Below are positions 57,541 through 64,000 of a stretch of 64,000 nucleotides of DNA, one piece after another. Within the stretch, counting starts at the first letter, position 1. The number at the start of each line of letters is the position of its first letter. A model generated the notes under the pieces. It was not told the origin of the DNA. It searched no databases and was given only the letters and a program-made list of their open reading frames with translations. The DNA is from Neobacillus sp. YX16 (lineage in GTDB: Bacteria; Bacillota; Bacilli; Bacillales; Cytobacillaceae). Where the stretch lies: NCBI RefSeq assembly GCF_030123505.1, contig NZ_CP126115.1, positions 2,928,001 through 2,992,000 on the forward strand, read 5' to 3'. Position numbers and translations under genes: made by a program.

Positions 57541-58567
57541 TGTGAAACTTTTCACTTAAAGTAAAGGGTGCAAGAGTGAATTAAAGCAACGCAATTCGAA
57601 ATGCGTTGCTTATTTATTTCTAAAAATACTTCCTATATATTTGCTGCCTTATACTTCCACTTAACTGGGCATATATCCGGGTGGTTTCACTTTTTTCATG
57701 ACCTAGTAGGCTTTGAATTACATCCAGAGGTGCTCCATTATTCAATAAGAGGGTTGCATAGCTGTGCCTTAGTTGGCGCGGATGAATGTCTTTGTTAATG
57801 CTGGCTCGGCTTGAAATCCGCTTAATAATGTATCGCATCTGGGCAATACTCATTCGATGAGGATCGCGTTCTGTGACAAAGATAGCAGGATCCCTGTCTA
57901 CACGATTATCCAGGTATCGTTTTAACCAAATTTCGCAGCGAATATTAAAATAGACCTCCCTTTCCTTATCGCCATTACCTCTTATTACAGCTGACCGGTT
58001 CGACCAATTAATTCTACCCCTATCTAAGGTAACTACTTCTCCTATTCGGCATCCAGTGGAGAACATGAATTCAAACAGAGCCTTTTCCATTGGCGTGCAG
58101 CAGGCTTCCCGTAAATGTTCAATTTCCATTTCGGTCAAAAATTTGGGAATTCGTTTACCGGTTTTAGGTTCTTTTATTTTAGCTGCTGGATTTTTTGGAA
58201 TATGTCCTTCTTCATGAGACCATCGAAATAATGATTTCATAAAACGAATTCGATGAGCCAAACTTGTAGGCTTAAGGCTTTCACTTGATTTTGCTAAATA
58301 AGCTTTTAATTGATTCGTAGTGATAGTATCAAGTTTAACATCATTAAAAAACCGTATAAGTAAGCCGGACTGTAGTTTATATGCTTTTAATGTTTGCGGC
58401 GAAAAGCCTTCAATACGTTTATCAGATTCATACGTTTCCCATGCTTGAGATAATAACAAGTTCATCTCTACCCAAAAAAATTCTTTTTTTCAGGAATTAT
58501 TGATCTGTTTCACGAAATTGAAACGGCGGTTCTTATTAAGCTAAGAAGCAGGTTAGCTTATTAAGAG
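57541..58567 (-). mobile_element. recombinase-bearing repeat element 2
   Basis: Left arm TGTGAAACTTTTCACTTAAAG, TAAAGGGTGCAAGAGTGAA (57541-57580), hairpin GCAACGCA / TGCGTTGC (57586-57609), antisense recombinase (57620-58465), right arm TCTTATTAAGCTAAGAAGCA then GGTTAGC (58531-58557). Same order as 20804-21814. Confidence 0.75.
57620..58465 (-). CDS. tyrosine recombinase, XerC/D-like, second copy
   Basis: 281 residues, ATG start with only a weak ribosome site (GGGTAGAG). Colinear with the 20873 protein throughout (SDKRIEGFSPQTLKAY, TGCRIGEVV, NGDKEREVYFNIRCEIWLKRY, GHEKSETTRIYAQLSGSIR). Arg, Lys, second Arg, His of LLGHEKS and Tyr are kept, but the first residue of the HxxR motif is Arg (HPRQLRHS instead of HPHQLRHS), a substitution at a catalytic-type position. 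It may be impaired. Same placement inside a repeat, antisense to the units. Confidence 0.9.
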   Translation of the reverse strand: MNLLLSQAWETYESDKRIEGFSPQTLKAYKLQSGLLIRFFNDVKLDTITTNQLKAYLAKSSESLKPTSLAHRIRFMKSLFRWSHEEGHIPKNPAAKIKEPKTGKRIPKFLTEMEIEHLREACCTPMEKALFEFMFSTGCRIGEVVTLDRGRINWSNRSAVIRGNGDKEREVYFNIRCEIWLKRYLDNRVDRDPAIFVTERDPHRMSIAQMRYIIKRISSRASINKDIHPRQLRHSYATLLLNNGAPLDVIQSLLGHEKSETTRIYAQLSGSIRQQIYRKYF

Positions 58568-58622
58568 TTATAATTAGCATAGCTGTCCTAGTAGACAATT
58601 GTAAAAGGAGAAATCCCATTAA

Positions 58623-59117
58623 ATGTTTGGTTTCTTAAATAGAGCATAATTAAAAAAAGATGATTTAATAGGCATTTCAAAATTAATGTATCAGGATGTA
58701 TCAAATGATTCCTGGGATAAAGAGAACCTTACTAAAAGAAATTTAGATTTTACTATTGAAAGTGTTCGTTATATTGATATGTATACCGAAAGATTATTGA
58801 ATACTGAGTTTGGCACTGAACTCTTAAATAAGCATTTTGATAATTTAGTGGTTCGTATAGGTGCATATGTAGGTGAGGTTATTAAAAATAATGTCAAACA
58901 AGACTTTTACTGGTATGAATCTGATTCTGTACAAAACTTTTCTCCCAATCTTAATGAATTGCATAGTGTTTCTAAAACACAGAGTGTACTTTATTCTAAA
59001 AAGAGGGATAAAGTGATATTACCTTTAAATGTAGTATCGCAGCTATTGAAAGAAAACTGCCCATATAGCAATTTGCTAACTTATGTGGAAGAAATGATTA
59101 AGCAAAATCTTAAATAA
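58623..59117 (+). pseudogene. unknown helical protein with an early in-frame stop
   Basis: From ATG 58623 (AAAGGAGAA upstream) the frame reads MFGFLNRA, TAA (58647-58649), then LKKDDLIGISKLMYQDVSND and TIESVRYIDMYTERLLNTEF to the stop at 59117. The open part from ATG 58686 is 143 residues and has no ribosome site of its own. The N-terminal reading is protein-like, so a nonsense change at codon 9 is the best explanation. First unit after recombinase 2; no family recognised. Confidence 0.6.
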
Positions 59118-59126
59118 ATTTGAAAG

Positions 59127-59218
59127 TGTTGTTCAACAGGTGAGTTGATCTAGAAGGATTAACCGCCTTTTTTGTTGAATTGCTTATTGAACAAACGAAG
59201 CAGGTTAGTGGAAGAAGG
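59127..59218 (+). repeat. attC-like repeat
   Basis: Left arm TGTTGTTCAACAGGTGAG, hairpin GGTGAGTTGATC / GGATTAACCGCC with T-run (59139-59171), right arm TTGCTTATTGAACAAACGAA then GCAGGTTAGTGGAAGAAGG. Confidence 0.75.
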
Positions 59219-59290
59219 TATTTCCACCATAGATAGAGAAAACTGTTAATAGGAAATTTATGACACTTTAGAAGATAGGGAGGAAATAAA

Positions 59291-59776
59291 GTGAGCTATG
59301 AAATAATTACATTACCAGGCTATCGGGCAGTAGGATTAAAATGGGAGGGGACGTTCTCTGAAATTGTACCGAACTTAAAAAACGTCATTCGACAAATTGA
59401 AGAACGTTCCGTTGAGTTAGAGTATAAGGTGAATCCCAATGTTCAGTTAGGTCTATCTTATCATGTAATTGAAAATGGATTCGTGCACTACGCAGTTTAT
59501 GAAGTGAGTGATGAGCAGGAAATTCCTGATGGGATGATTGAAATAAAGGTTCCTGAATTGACGTATGTGAAGACAACACATAACAAAGGAGAAGATATAA
59601 AAAAGACATATACGGATTTACATAAATGGTTACTTAATAGTGACTATGCCGCATTTAGAGAAGCACTTGTAGATTACTATGATCCATATATGCCAATAAA
59701 ACATGAGCATTATCCAGTTGATCGTGATCCTAGTGATCCGCATTTTGATATTTATATTCCGATTGTAAAAAAATAA
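59291..59776 (+). CDS. GyrI-like effector-binding domain protein
   Basis: 161 residues, GTG start after AGGGAGGAAATAAA. YEIITLPGYRAVGLKWEGTF opening, central QLGLSYHVIENGFVHYAVYEV, TYVKTTHNKGEDIKKTYTDL and the C-terminal DPHFDIYIPIVKK strand fit the AraC-effector-binding/GyrI-like fold. Its ligand is unknown. Distant relative of the 5751 protein; both are single-gene units in this array. Confidence 0.8.
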   Translation: MSYEIITLPGYRAVGLKWEGTFSEIVPNLKNVIRQIEERSVELEYKVNPNVQLGLSYHVIENGFVHYAVYEVSDEQEIPDGMIEIKVPELTYVKTTHNKGEDIKKTYTDLHKWLLNSDYAAFREALVDYYDPYMPIKHEHYPVDRDPSDPHFDIYIPIVKK

Positions 59777-59792
59777 TATTTTCATATAAAAC

Positions 59793-59865
59793 AAATAGGT
59801 AGCGATTGTTCAATAAGGGCAGTCGCTTTTCTTGTTCCACTAACGGGGTAGTTTAGTTGAAGAAC
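59793..59865 (+). repeat. attC-like repeat
   Basis: Hairpin AGCGATTGTTCAATAAGGGCAGTCGCT with T-run (the hairpin and left arm overlap), right arm CTTGTTCCACTAACGGGGTAG then TTTAGTTGAAGAAC. Confidence 0.7.
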
Positions 59866-59869
59866 AAAG

Positions 59870-59922
59870 AGAAGAGGCTTTCCCATAAGGAGTCAGACAC
59901 CTATGGGAAAGCCTCTTTTAAC
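59870..59922. terminator. bidirectional terminator
   Basis: AAGAGGCTTTCCCATA pairs with TATGGGAAAGCCTCTT, T-rich on the right; ends both the repeat side and the minus-strand Rrf2 gene. Confidence 0.75.
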
Positions 59923-60352
59923 AGATATTTTCTTTAATAGTAATTTCCTTCACAACATCTTCTAAAGTAACATTTCTTAAAACCTTTTCCATTGCCAATT
60001 GAGCTGCTGTGAATAAAGGTTCAATTGTATTCTGGATGTTCCTGCCTACGGGACAATCAGGATGTGGACTTTCATGTATACTAAACAATTCTTTCTCCTG
60101 TACAACATTCACTGCCTTATAAACATCGAACAGTGTAATATCAGATAATTCCTTTGCAAGTTTAGCCCCTGCAATACCTGGATGTACCTCTATCAAACCA
60201 GCTTTTTTTAACATTCCCATTAGTTTTCTTATCACGGCTGGGTTCGTGTTAACACTTGAAGCTAAAAATTCAGAAGATGTTACTCCTTCTTTATTAAATT
60301 CAATTAGAGTCAATATATGAATTCCGACAGCAAATCTGCTGCTAATGGACAT
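59918..60352 (-). CDS. ywnA: Rrf2-family regulator, YwnA-like
   Basis: 144 residues from ATG 60352, 8 nt after GGGGTGG (GTG 60364 is too close). SISSRFAVGIHILTLIEFNK, SSVNTNPAVIRKLMGMLKKAGLIEV, GIAGAKLAKELSDITLFDVY: Rrf2 winged helix with one Cys (HPDCPVG, about residue 97), the pattern of B. subtilis YwnA and related redox sensors. Divergent from the NAD(P)-binding gene at 60559, whose promoter carries three evenly spaced palindromes. Confidence 0.85.
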   Translation of the reverse strand: MSISSRFAVGIHILTLIEFNKEGVTSSEFLASSVNTNPAVIRKLMGMLKKAGLIEVHPGIAGAKLAKELSDITLFDVYKAVNVVQEKELFSIHESPHPDCPVGRNIQNTIEPLFTAAQLAMEKVLRNVTLEDVVKEITIKENIC

Positions 60353-60476
60353 GTTCTTCACCACCCCTATTAACTTTTCCGTTATTGATTTTATTTCTTC
60401 ATCATGTAATTAATTTGATTACAAGTTTATTATACCAAATTACGAAAAAAATAATAAATAGCATTTTGCATACATG

Positions 60477-60536
60477 TTGACAAATCGATTACATGTAACT
60501 AAAATTATTACATGTAATAGGTATTGTTACAGGTAA
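60477..60536 (+). promoter_or_regulatory. promoter with three phased operators
   Basis: TTGACA (60477-60482), 17 nt, TAAAAT (60500-60505). TTACATGTAA at 60489-60498 and 60508-60517 and TTACAGGTAA at 60527-60536 repeat every 19 bp and overlap the promoter. Most likely the binding sites of the adjacent YwnA-like repressor. Confidence 0.75.
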
Positions 60537-60558
60537 ATCTGAATTGGAGGAAGACAAA

Positions 60559-61422
60559 ATGAAAATATTAGTTACAGGAGCAACAGGGAAATTAGGTTCA
60601 AAGGTTGTAGAATCATTATTGAAATCTATACCTGCAAGAGAGTTGGCAGTAAGTGTTAGAAACCCAGAGAAAGCAGAAGGACTTCGTAGTCGTGGGGTGG
60701 AAGTTCGTCATGGAGATTTTGATCATCCAGAAACATTAGAAAATGCTTTTAAAGGGATTGACCGCTTATTAATTATTTCTGCGGATGGTGACAATGAAAC
60801 GAGAATTCGTCAACATACTAATGCTGTCCGAGCAGCTGAACATGCAGGAGTAAAATTTATTGCTTACACAAGTTTAGCAAATGCAACAGAAAGCAAAAAT
60901 ATAATGGCTCCTCCTCATGTTGCGACAGAAGCAGCCATCATTAAGACAGGTATCCCATATTCTTTCTTGCGTAACAATTGGTATTTGGAAAATGAAATTG
61001 GAAGCATTCAAGGAGCTATGTCAGGAGCTCCATGGGTAACATCTGCTGGAGAAGGTAAAGTAGGCTGGGCACTGCAACAAGATTACGCAGATGCAGCGGC
61101 AGCAGTTCTTGTTGGAAGTGGTCACGAAAATACAGTATATGAACTTTCTGGTCCACTTTTAACTCAAGAAGAATTGGCATCTGCTCTTGGTAATGTATTG
61201 GGTAAAGAAGTACCTGTACGACAAGTTAGCGACGAAAAATATGCAGAGATCATGAAAGGCTTAGGTTTACCTGATTTTGTGATTCCGATAGTAGTAGGAA
61301 TTCAAGAAAGCATTCGGAACGGTTCACTAGAAGTTGAAAGCAATGATTTTGAGAAAGTTCTTGGTCGTCCAGTTGCTCCAATCAACGAATCACTGACCCA
61401 ACTTGTTAATGCAATTTCATAA
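60559..61422 (+). CDS. NAD(P)H-binding oxidoreductase, QorB/YwnB-like
   Basis: 287 residues from ATG 60559 (GGAGGAAGA upstream). MKILVTGATGKLGSKVVESL Rossmann motif, AVSVRNPEKAEGLRSRGVEV, HGDFDHPETLENAFKGIDRL, TGIPYSFLRNNWYLENEIGS: atypical SDR of the NmrA/QOR2 type that reduces quinones with NADPH. Divergent from a YwnA-like Rrf2 regulator, the usual partnership for thiol/quinone stress. Intact. Confidence 0.88.
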   Translation: MKILVTGATGKLGSKVVESLLKSIPARELAVSVRNPEKAEGLRSRGVEVRHGDFDHPETLENAFKGIDRLLIISADGDNETRIRQHTNAVRAAEHAGVKFIAYTSLANATESKNIMAPPHVATEAAIIKTGIPYSFLRNNWYLENEIGSIQGAMSGAPWVTSAGEGKVGWALQQDYADAAAAVLVGSGHENTVYELSGPLLTQEELASALGNVLGKEVPVRQVSDEKYAEIMKGLGLPDFVIPIVVGIQESIRNGSLEVESNDFEKVLGRPVAPINESLTQLVNAIS

Positions 61423-61443
61423 ACAAAATAAAAATCAATTTGA

Positions 61444-61469
61444 AAACCGACATTAAGTCGGTTTTTTTT
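61444..61469 (+). terminator. intrinsic terminator
   Basis: AAAACCGACATTAAGTCGGTTTTTTT after the oxidoreductase gene. Confidence 0.8.
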
Positions 61470-61525
61470 GCTGAATTATTCAGTTGTAATCCGAAAAAGG
61501 AAATTAAACACGAGAAATAATTATC

Positions 61526-61624
61526 AGATTGTGAAAAAATATACTTAAACTAATGGGTGCGATACTTCAACAATGATTTCGCTTTTTCCTTGTTGTGCTA
61601 ACGAAGCAGTTTAGTTGAAGAAAG
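61526..61624 (+). repeat. attC-like repeat, near-consensus
   Basis: Long left arm (GATTGTGAAAAAATATACTT, AAACTAATGGGTGCG), hairpin GCGATACTTC...GATTTCGC with T-run, right arm CTTGTTGTGCTAACGAAGCA then GTTTAGTTGAAGAAAG. Confidence 0.8.
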
Positions 61625-61960
61625 AAATGACTCCTGTATGTCGCATTTGACCCAAATTGTGCAGCTAAGAAAATTAAAAAGAACATAAAAAATCCATCCC
61701 TGTTGGTTCAAGGATGGATTTAACAAACCACCAAGATTCGTAGGGTATCTTGAAATAATCTTATTATGGTCTAAAGGTATTTAAGGTATTTTCACACTAC
61801 GATTCTATTGTGCAAGAAAACGTAATAGACTTTCTACCAAATTAAAGGGTCCCATTTTCGGGTGCAATCTTGATAAATATTCATAAGAAAAGACGTATGA
61901 ATTGGTATACATCATTTTCCTTGTTTATTAATGTTTTATTATCCAGGATGAAAGGTGTTA
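61625..61960. other. gap with terminator
   Basis: No gene seen. AAATCCATCC / GGATGGATTT hairpin (61688-61721) is a terminator candidate. TTAAAGGGTCCCATTTTCGGGTGC (in two parts, 61841-61864) looks like a decayed repeat arm. Confidence 0.4.
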
Positions 61961-62359
61961 CTAGGGGTTAGCAAGACAAAATATATAAGCAGGACAGGAT
62001 TCGGACAGTGTTGGAAGTATTATTACAGGTTGAACACTTCCAGATTCTAATCTTACCAGGGTAGGAACTCCATTATTCAAAGCCCAAACTACCATTGGGC
62101 ATATGTCTCTATTAGAAAGTTCTGCTTGAACGAAAGGGTTGGCTAATTCTTCGACTGTTGGAGTACTAAATTCTGGATCGCCAGTTAGGTTATCACAGGT
62201 AGCTAGTTGCGGGAATTCCCCTATAATATTCGGAAAAGAAATTCGCATCCCATTATTTAAGGCAATAGGAGAATCGAGAGCAAAATCTATCCGTCGTTGC
62301 CTACATTCATGTGGTTCATTTGGATAATCGGTTACAGGTGGACAAATTCGTATACCCAA
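61961..62359 (-). CDS. Cys-containing small protein, unknown (132 aa)
   Basis: TTG start at 62359, 6 nt after AAAGGAGGTG on the minus strand (upstream ATG 62392 lacks a ribosome site). GIRICPPVTDYPNEPHECRQ at the N-terminus, then a beta-rich middle (ALNNGMRISFPNIIGEF) and a C-terminal CPAYIFCLANP. Five or six cysteines, no signal peptide. The style suggests a spore-coat or spore-surface protein, but no family was recognised. Confidence 0.6.
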   Translation of the reverse strand: MGIRICPPVTDYPNEPHECRQRRIDFALDSPIALNNGMRISFPNIIGEFPQLATCDNLTGDPEFSTPTVEELANPFVQAELSNRDICPMVVWALNNGVPTLVRLESGSVQPVIILPTLSESCPAYIFCLANP

Positions 62360-62521
62360 AATATTCACCTCCTTTGCTTGTCCTACTATCAATGTATGTA
62401 AAATAAAACTGAAGGTATAGATATTTGTAATAGACTCTACTAAAAAATTACGCCAAAGTATTTCTATTTATGTTAAATGAAAGGCTGTGTGATTCCCCGC
62501 GATAAAGGTAGTCTTTATAAA

Positions 62522-62628
62522 AGTTTGTGAAATAATGTTCTTAAACTATAGGGTGCGTTAGCGTAAGTTCGGTGCTGTCATTTTGGCAGCTCTTTTTATT
62601 GGGTTAAAGGGGCAGAATAGTTAAAAAC
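62522..62628 (+). repeat. attC-like repeat
   Basis: Long left arm (GTTTGTGAAATAATGTTCTT, AAACTATAGGGTGCGTTAG), hairpin GTGCTGTCATTTTGGCAGC with T-run, right arm TTTTATTGGGTTAAAGGGGC then AGAATAGTTAAAAAC. Confidence 0.75.
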
Positions 62629-62664
62629 AATATTAAAAAAATATTTAATAACCGAGGGAAATTT

Positions 62665-62895
62665 ATGAAAATAATTACTATTGGCATAATATTGGTTGTT
62701 GTTGGATGTAGCATTTTAGGGTGGTTAATTAAAGATGCCTACAAAAATAATAAAGGTGAAAGTAAAAAAAATAAAATTCTTTATTTATTATGGATAATAT
62801 TAGGTGTCTTACTAGATACAAGTGGATTAATCGTTTTCGTTGGATTTATATTTTTAGGCGTTATTTTAATAATTTATCATCCAATCTTCAACTAA
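62665..62895 (+). CDS. small membrane protein (76 aa)
   Basis: ATG after GAGGGAAAT. A first hydrophobic segment with lipobox-like VVVGCSI (about residues 10-16), then a Lys/Asn-rich loop and two more helices (about residues 38-55 and 57-74). Its stop TAA lies in AACTAAAGGG, so the repeat provides the stop codon. Unknown function. Confidence 0.6.
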   Translation: MKIITIGIILVVVGCSILGWLIKDAYKNNKGESKKNKILYLLWIILGVLLDTSGLIVFVGFIFLGVILIIYHPIFN

Positions 62896-62959
62896 AGGGT
62901 GCGTTTCTCCCAGATCAGCTGCTTCGGCGGCTTTTTCTTATTGTACTAATGGGGCAGGT
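62885..62959 (+). repeat. attC-like repeat, interrupted by group II intron
   Basis: Left arm TCTTCAACTAAAGGGTGCG overlapping the stop codon, hairpin CAGCTGCTTCGGCGGC with T-run, right arm CTTATTGTACTAATGGGGCAGGT up to the intron at 62960. Confidence 0.85.
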
Positions 62960-64000
62960 GTGCGGCCGAGCATAGGTCGTATCATATAGCGGGTGGGATT
63001 CCCGTCGAGTAAGAACTAGCCATTCGCTCGTAGCGAGTCTTGAAGGACTAAAGGTAACTTTAGTCTTTAAGCGTAGACAGTTAGGTGGCGGGCCGAAAGC
63101 CCAAGGGTTGAAGGGATTGAGCTCCATAATGTTAGAAAATCGAGAGGGCTGATGACATACCTGCGTTCAGAAAGCTACATTTTATCTTTCGTTAATGGCA
63201 AGAAGGGTAAAACCTCTCTGGGGTCAGAGACCTTGGCACGTTACACATTGATATGATACGGCAACTCGGGAGACCCTACCGGTCTTTTCTTATTTTAATA
63301 GAAGAGTATGGTCTACAAGTGATAAAAAGCGAGGAAACCAAATGCCGTGTAGGGAGTCGGATAGCAGCGTAGTACCAATGAAGTTGGGTAATGCCGATGG
63401 AGGAAAGGCTAGCTACCAGTTATCACCCTTACTAGGGACACATTTACTACACACAGAGGTAGGTATAAATAAATGGAAACAAAACTACTAAGGATAGCAG
63501 AATTAGCAAAATCTAATCCTAAAATGAAATTTACATCTCTTGCACATCTTTTAGATAAGGAAGCATTAATTCAATGCCATCTTGAACTACCCAATAAGAA
63601 GGCAACTGGGATTAACGGTACTACTAAAGAGCAATACGATGAAAGTTTAGAAGAAAACATAGAGGACTTAGTAAGTAGGCTCAAAAGCAAAAGTTATCGT
63701 CCTGTTCCAGTAAGACGAATGTATATCCCAAAGCTCAACTCAAACAAGATGAGACCATTGGGAATACCGGAACAAGAAGATAAAATTGTTCAAAAAGGCA
63801 TTACGAAAATACTAAATGCCATCTATGAAAATGACTTTCTAGACTGCTCATTTGGGTTCCGTCCAAATAGAAACTGCCACGATGCACTGAAAATACTGAA
63901 TCATTATATTGAGAAGAGAGCAATAAGCTATGTAGTAGATGTAGATATTAAAGGCTTCTTTGATAACGTTGACCACAAATGGATGATGGAATTCTTGAAA
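62960..64000 (+). mobile_element. group II intron, second copy (cut by window end)
   Basis: Begins GTGCGGCC after GGGGCAGGT. Every position examined equals the copy at 32798 shifted by 30162, with no indel to the window end. IBS1 GCAGGT (62954-62959) and EBS1 ACCTGC (63159-63164) are the same. The flanking exon differs (CTAAT versus CTAAC), showing an independent insertion site. Confidence 0.9.
63473..64000 (+). CDS. ltrA: group II intron reverse transcriptase, 5' part
   Basis: The first 176 codons are identical to the maturase at 33311, as far as the window allows, including RPLGIPEQEDKIVQKG and DVDIKGFFDNVDHKW. The ORF runs off the window end. No change was noticed relative to copy 1, so both copies are likely recent. 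Confidence 0.9.
   Translation, partial: METKLLRIAELAKSNPKMKFTSLAHLLDKEALIQCHLELPNKKATGINGTTKEQYDESLEENIEDLVSRLKSKSYRPVPVRRMYIPKLNSNKMRPLGIPEQEDKIVQKGITKILNAIYENDFLDCSFGFRPNRNCHDALKILNHYIEKRAISYVVDVDIKGFFDNVDHKWMMEFLK

Noticed and set aside
1..64000. CRISPR array interpretation of the dispersed repeats
   Set aside because: Repeats are separated by whole genes, vary in sequence, contain variable hairpins, and no cas genes were seen.
1..64000. Treating the repeats purely as intrinsic terminators
   Set aside because: Hairpin plus T-run does look like a terminator and may act as one, but the conserved CTAAC/GTTAG arms on both sides, the embedded recombinases and the site-specific insertions are not explained by termination alone.

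Overview
The window is low-GC Firmicute DNA from an endospore-forming Bacillaceae member (Bacillus/Neobacillus-like; genus is inferred). The supporting evidence is AGGAGG-type ribosome sites with many TTG starts, an orphan GerA-family germinant receptor subunit, a YjcZ-type sporulation peptide, DUF3231 and glycine-rich spore-surface-like proteins, an Amj-type lipid II flippase, and YolD, Rrf2 and HxlR proteins. No rRNA, tRNA or CRISPR array was seen.

The striking feature is the layout. Most of the 64 kb reads as a chain of single genes or short operons, mostly on the + strand, separated by about 38 copies of a diverged intergenic element of roughly 80-110 bp. A full element has a left arm (CTAAC, about 6 nt, GTTAG, TTGAA), a variable hairpin that often ends in a T-run like a terminator, and a right arm (CTTATTGTG, CTAAC, about 7 nt, GTTAG, TTGAAGAA). 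The outer CTAAC and GTTAG can pair, and so can the inner ones, so the element can fold like an integron attC site (R''-L''-variable-L'-R'). Gene content is also cassette-like: GNAT acetyltransferases, GyrI-like and DUF1801 proteins, an antibiotic-monooxygenase-like protein, zinc ribbons and many small membrane proteins.

A tyrosine recombinase gene sits antisense inside three of these elements, always between the hairpin and the right arm (intact ORFs at 20873-21712 and 57620-58465, a remnant at 991-1242). It therefore reads away from the right arm and from the next gene, the same polarity as intI/attI in an integron. Two classes of mobile DNA known for invading integron attC sites are found in this repeat at fixed positions. 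Both group II intron copies (32798-34742 and 62960 to the window end) sit in the right arm after CAGGT. An IS1111-type element and its deletion derivative sit in the right arm after TTAG. A second IS110-family element (two copies) sits after ACT or GCT. Guide-like segments inside each of these elements match the repeat.

Region by region: 1-13.9 kb, repeat-separated small genes with an MFS/LysR pair, amj, gerA and an IS1111-type element; 14-20 kb, a DUF2975/XRE/membrane operon, a broken Gfo/Idh gene and an ECF sigma/PadR/SEDS operon; 20.8-31 kb, recombinase 1, oxidoreductase and NmrA genes, IS3 remnants and a glycine-rich protein; 31-38 kb, an element invaded by both IS110 and a group II intron, an Rrf2/CMD locus and a second IS110; 39.4-46 kb, a sensory operon (hybrid kinase, CheR, REC-PAS kinase, sugar-binding protein); 47-57 kb, a dense run of single-gene units; 57-64 kb, recombinase 2, further units, a ywnA/ywnB-like pair and the second intron. 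Many units are broken by single nonsense changes, which suggests turnover. An integron-like cassette system and an autonomous/MITE-like element family are both still possible readings.
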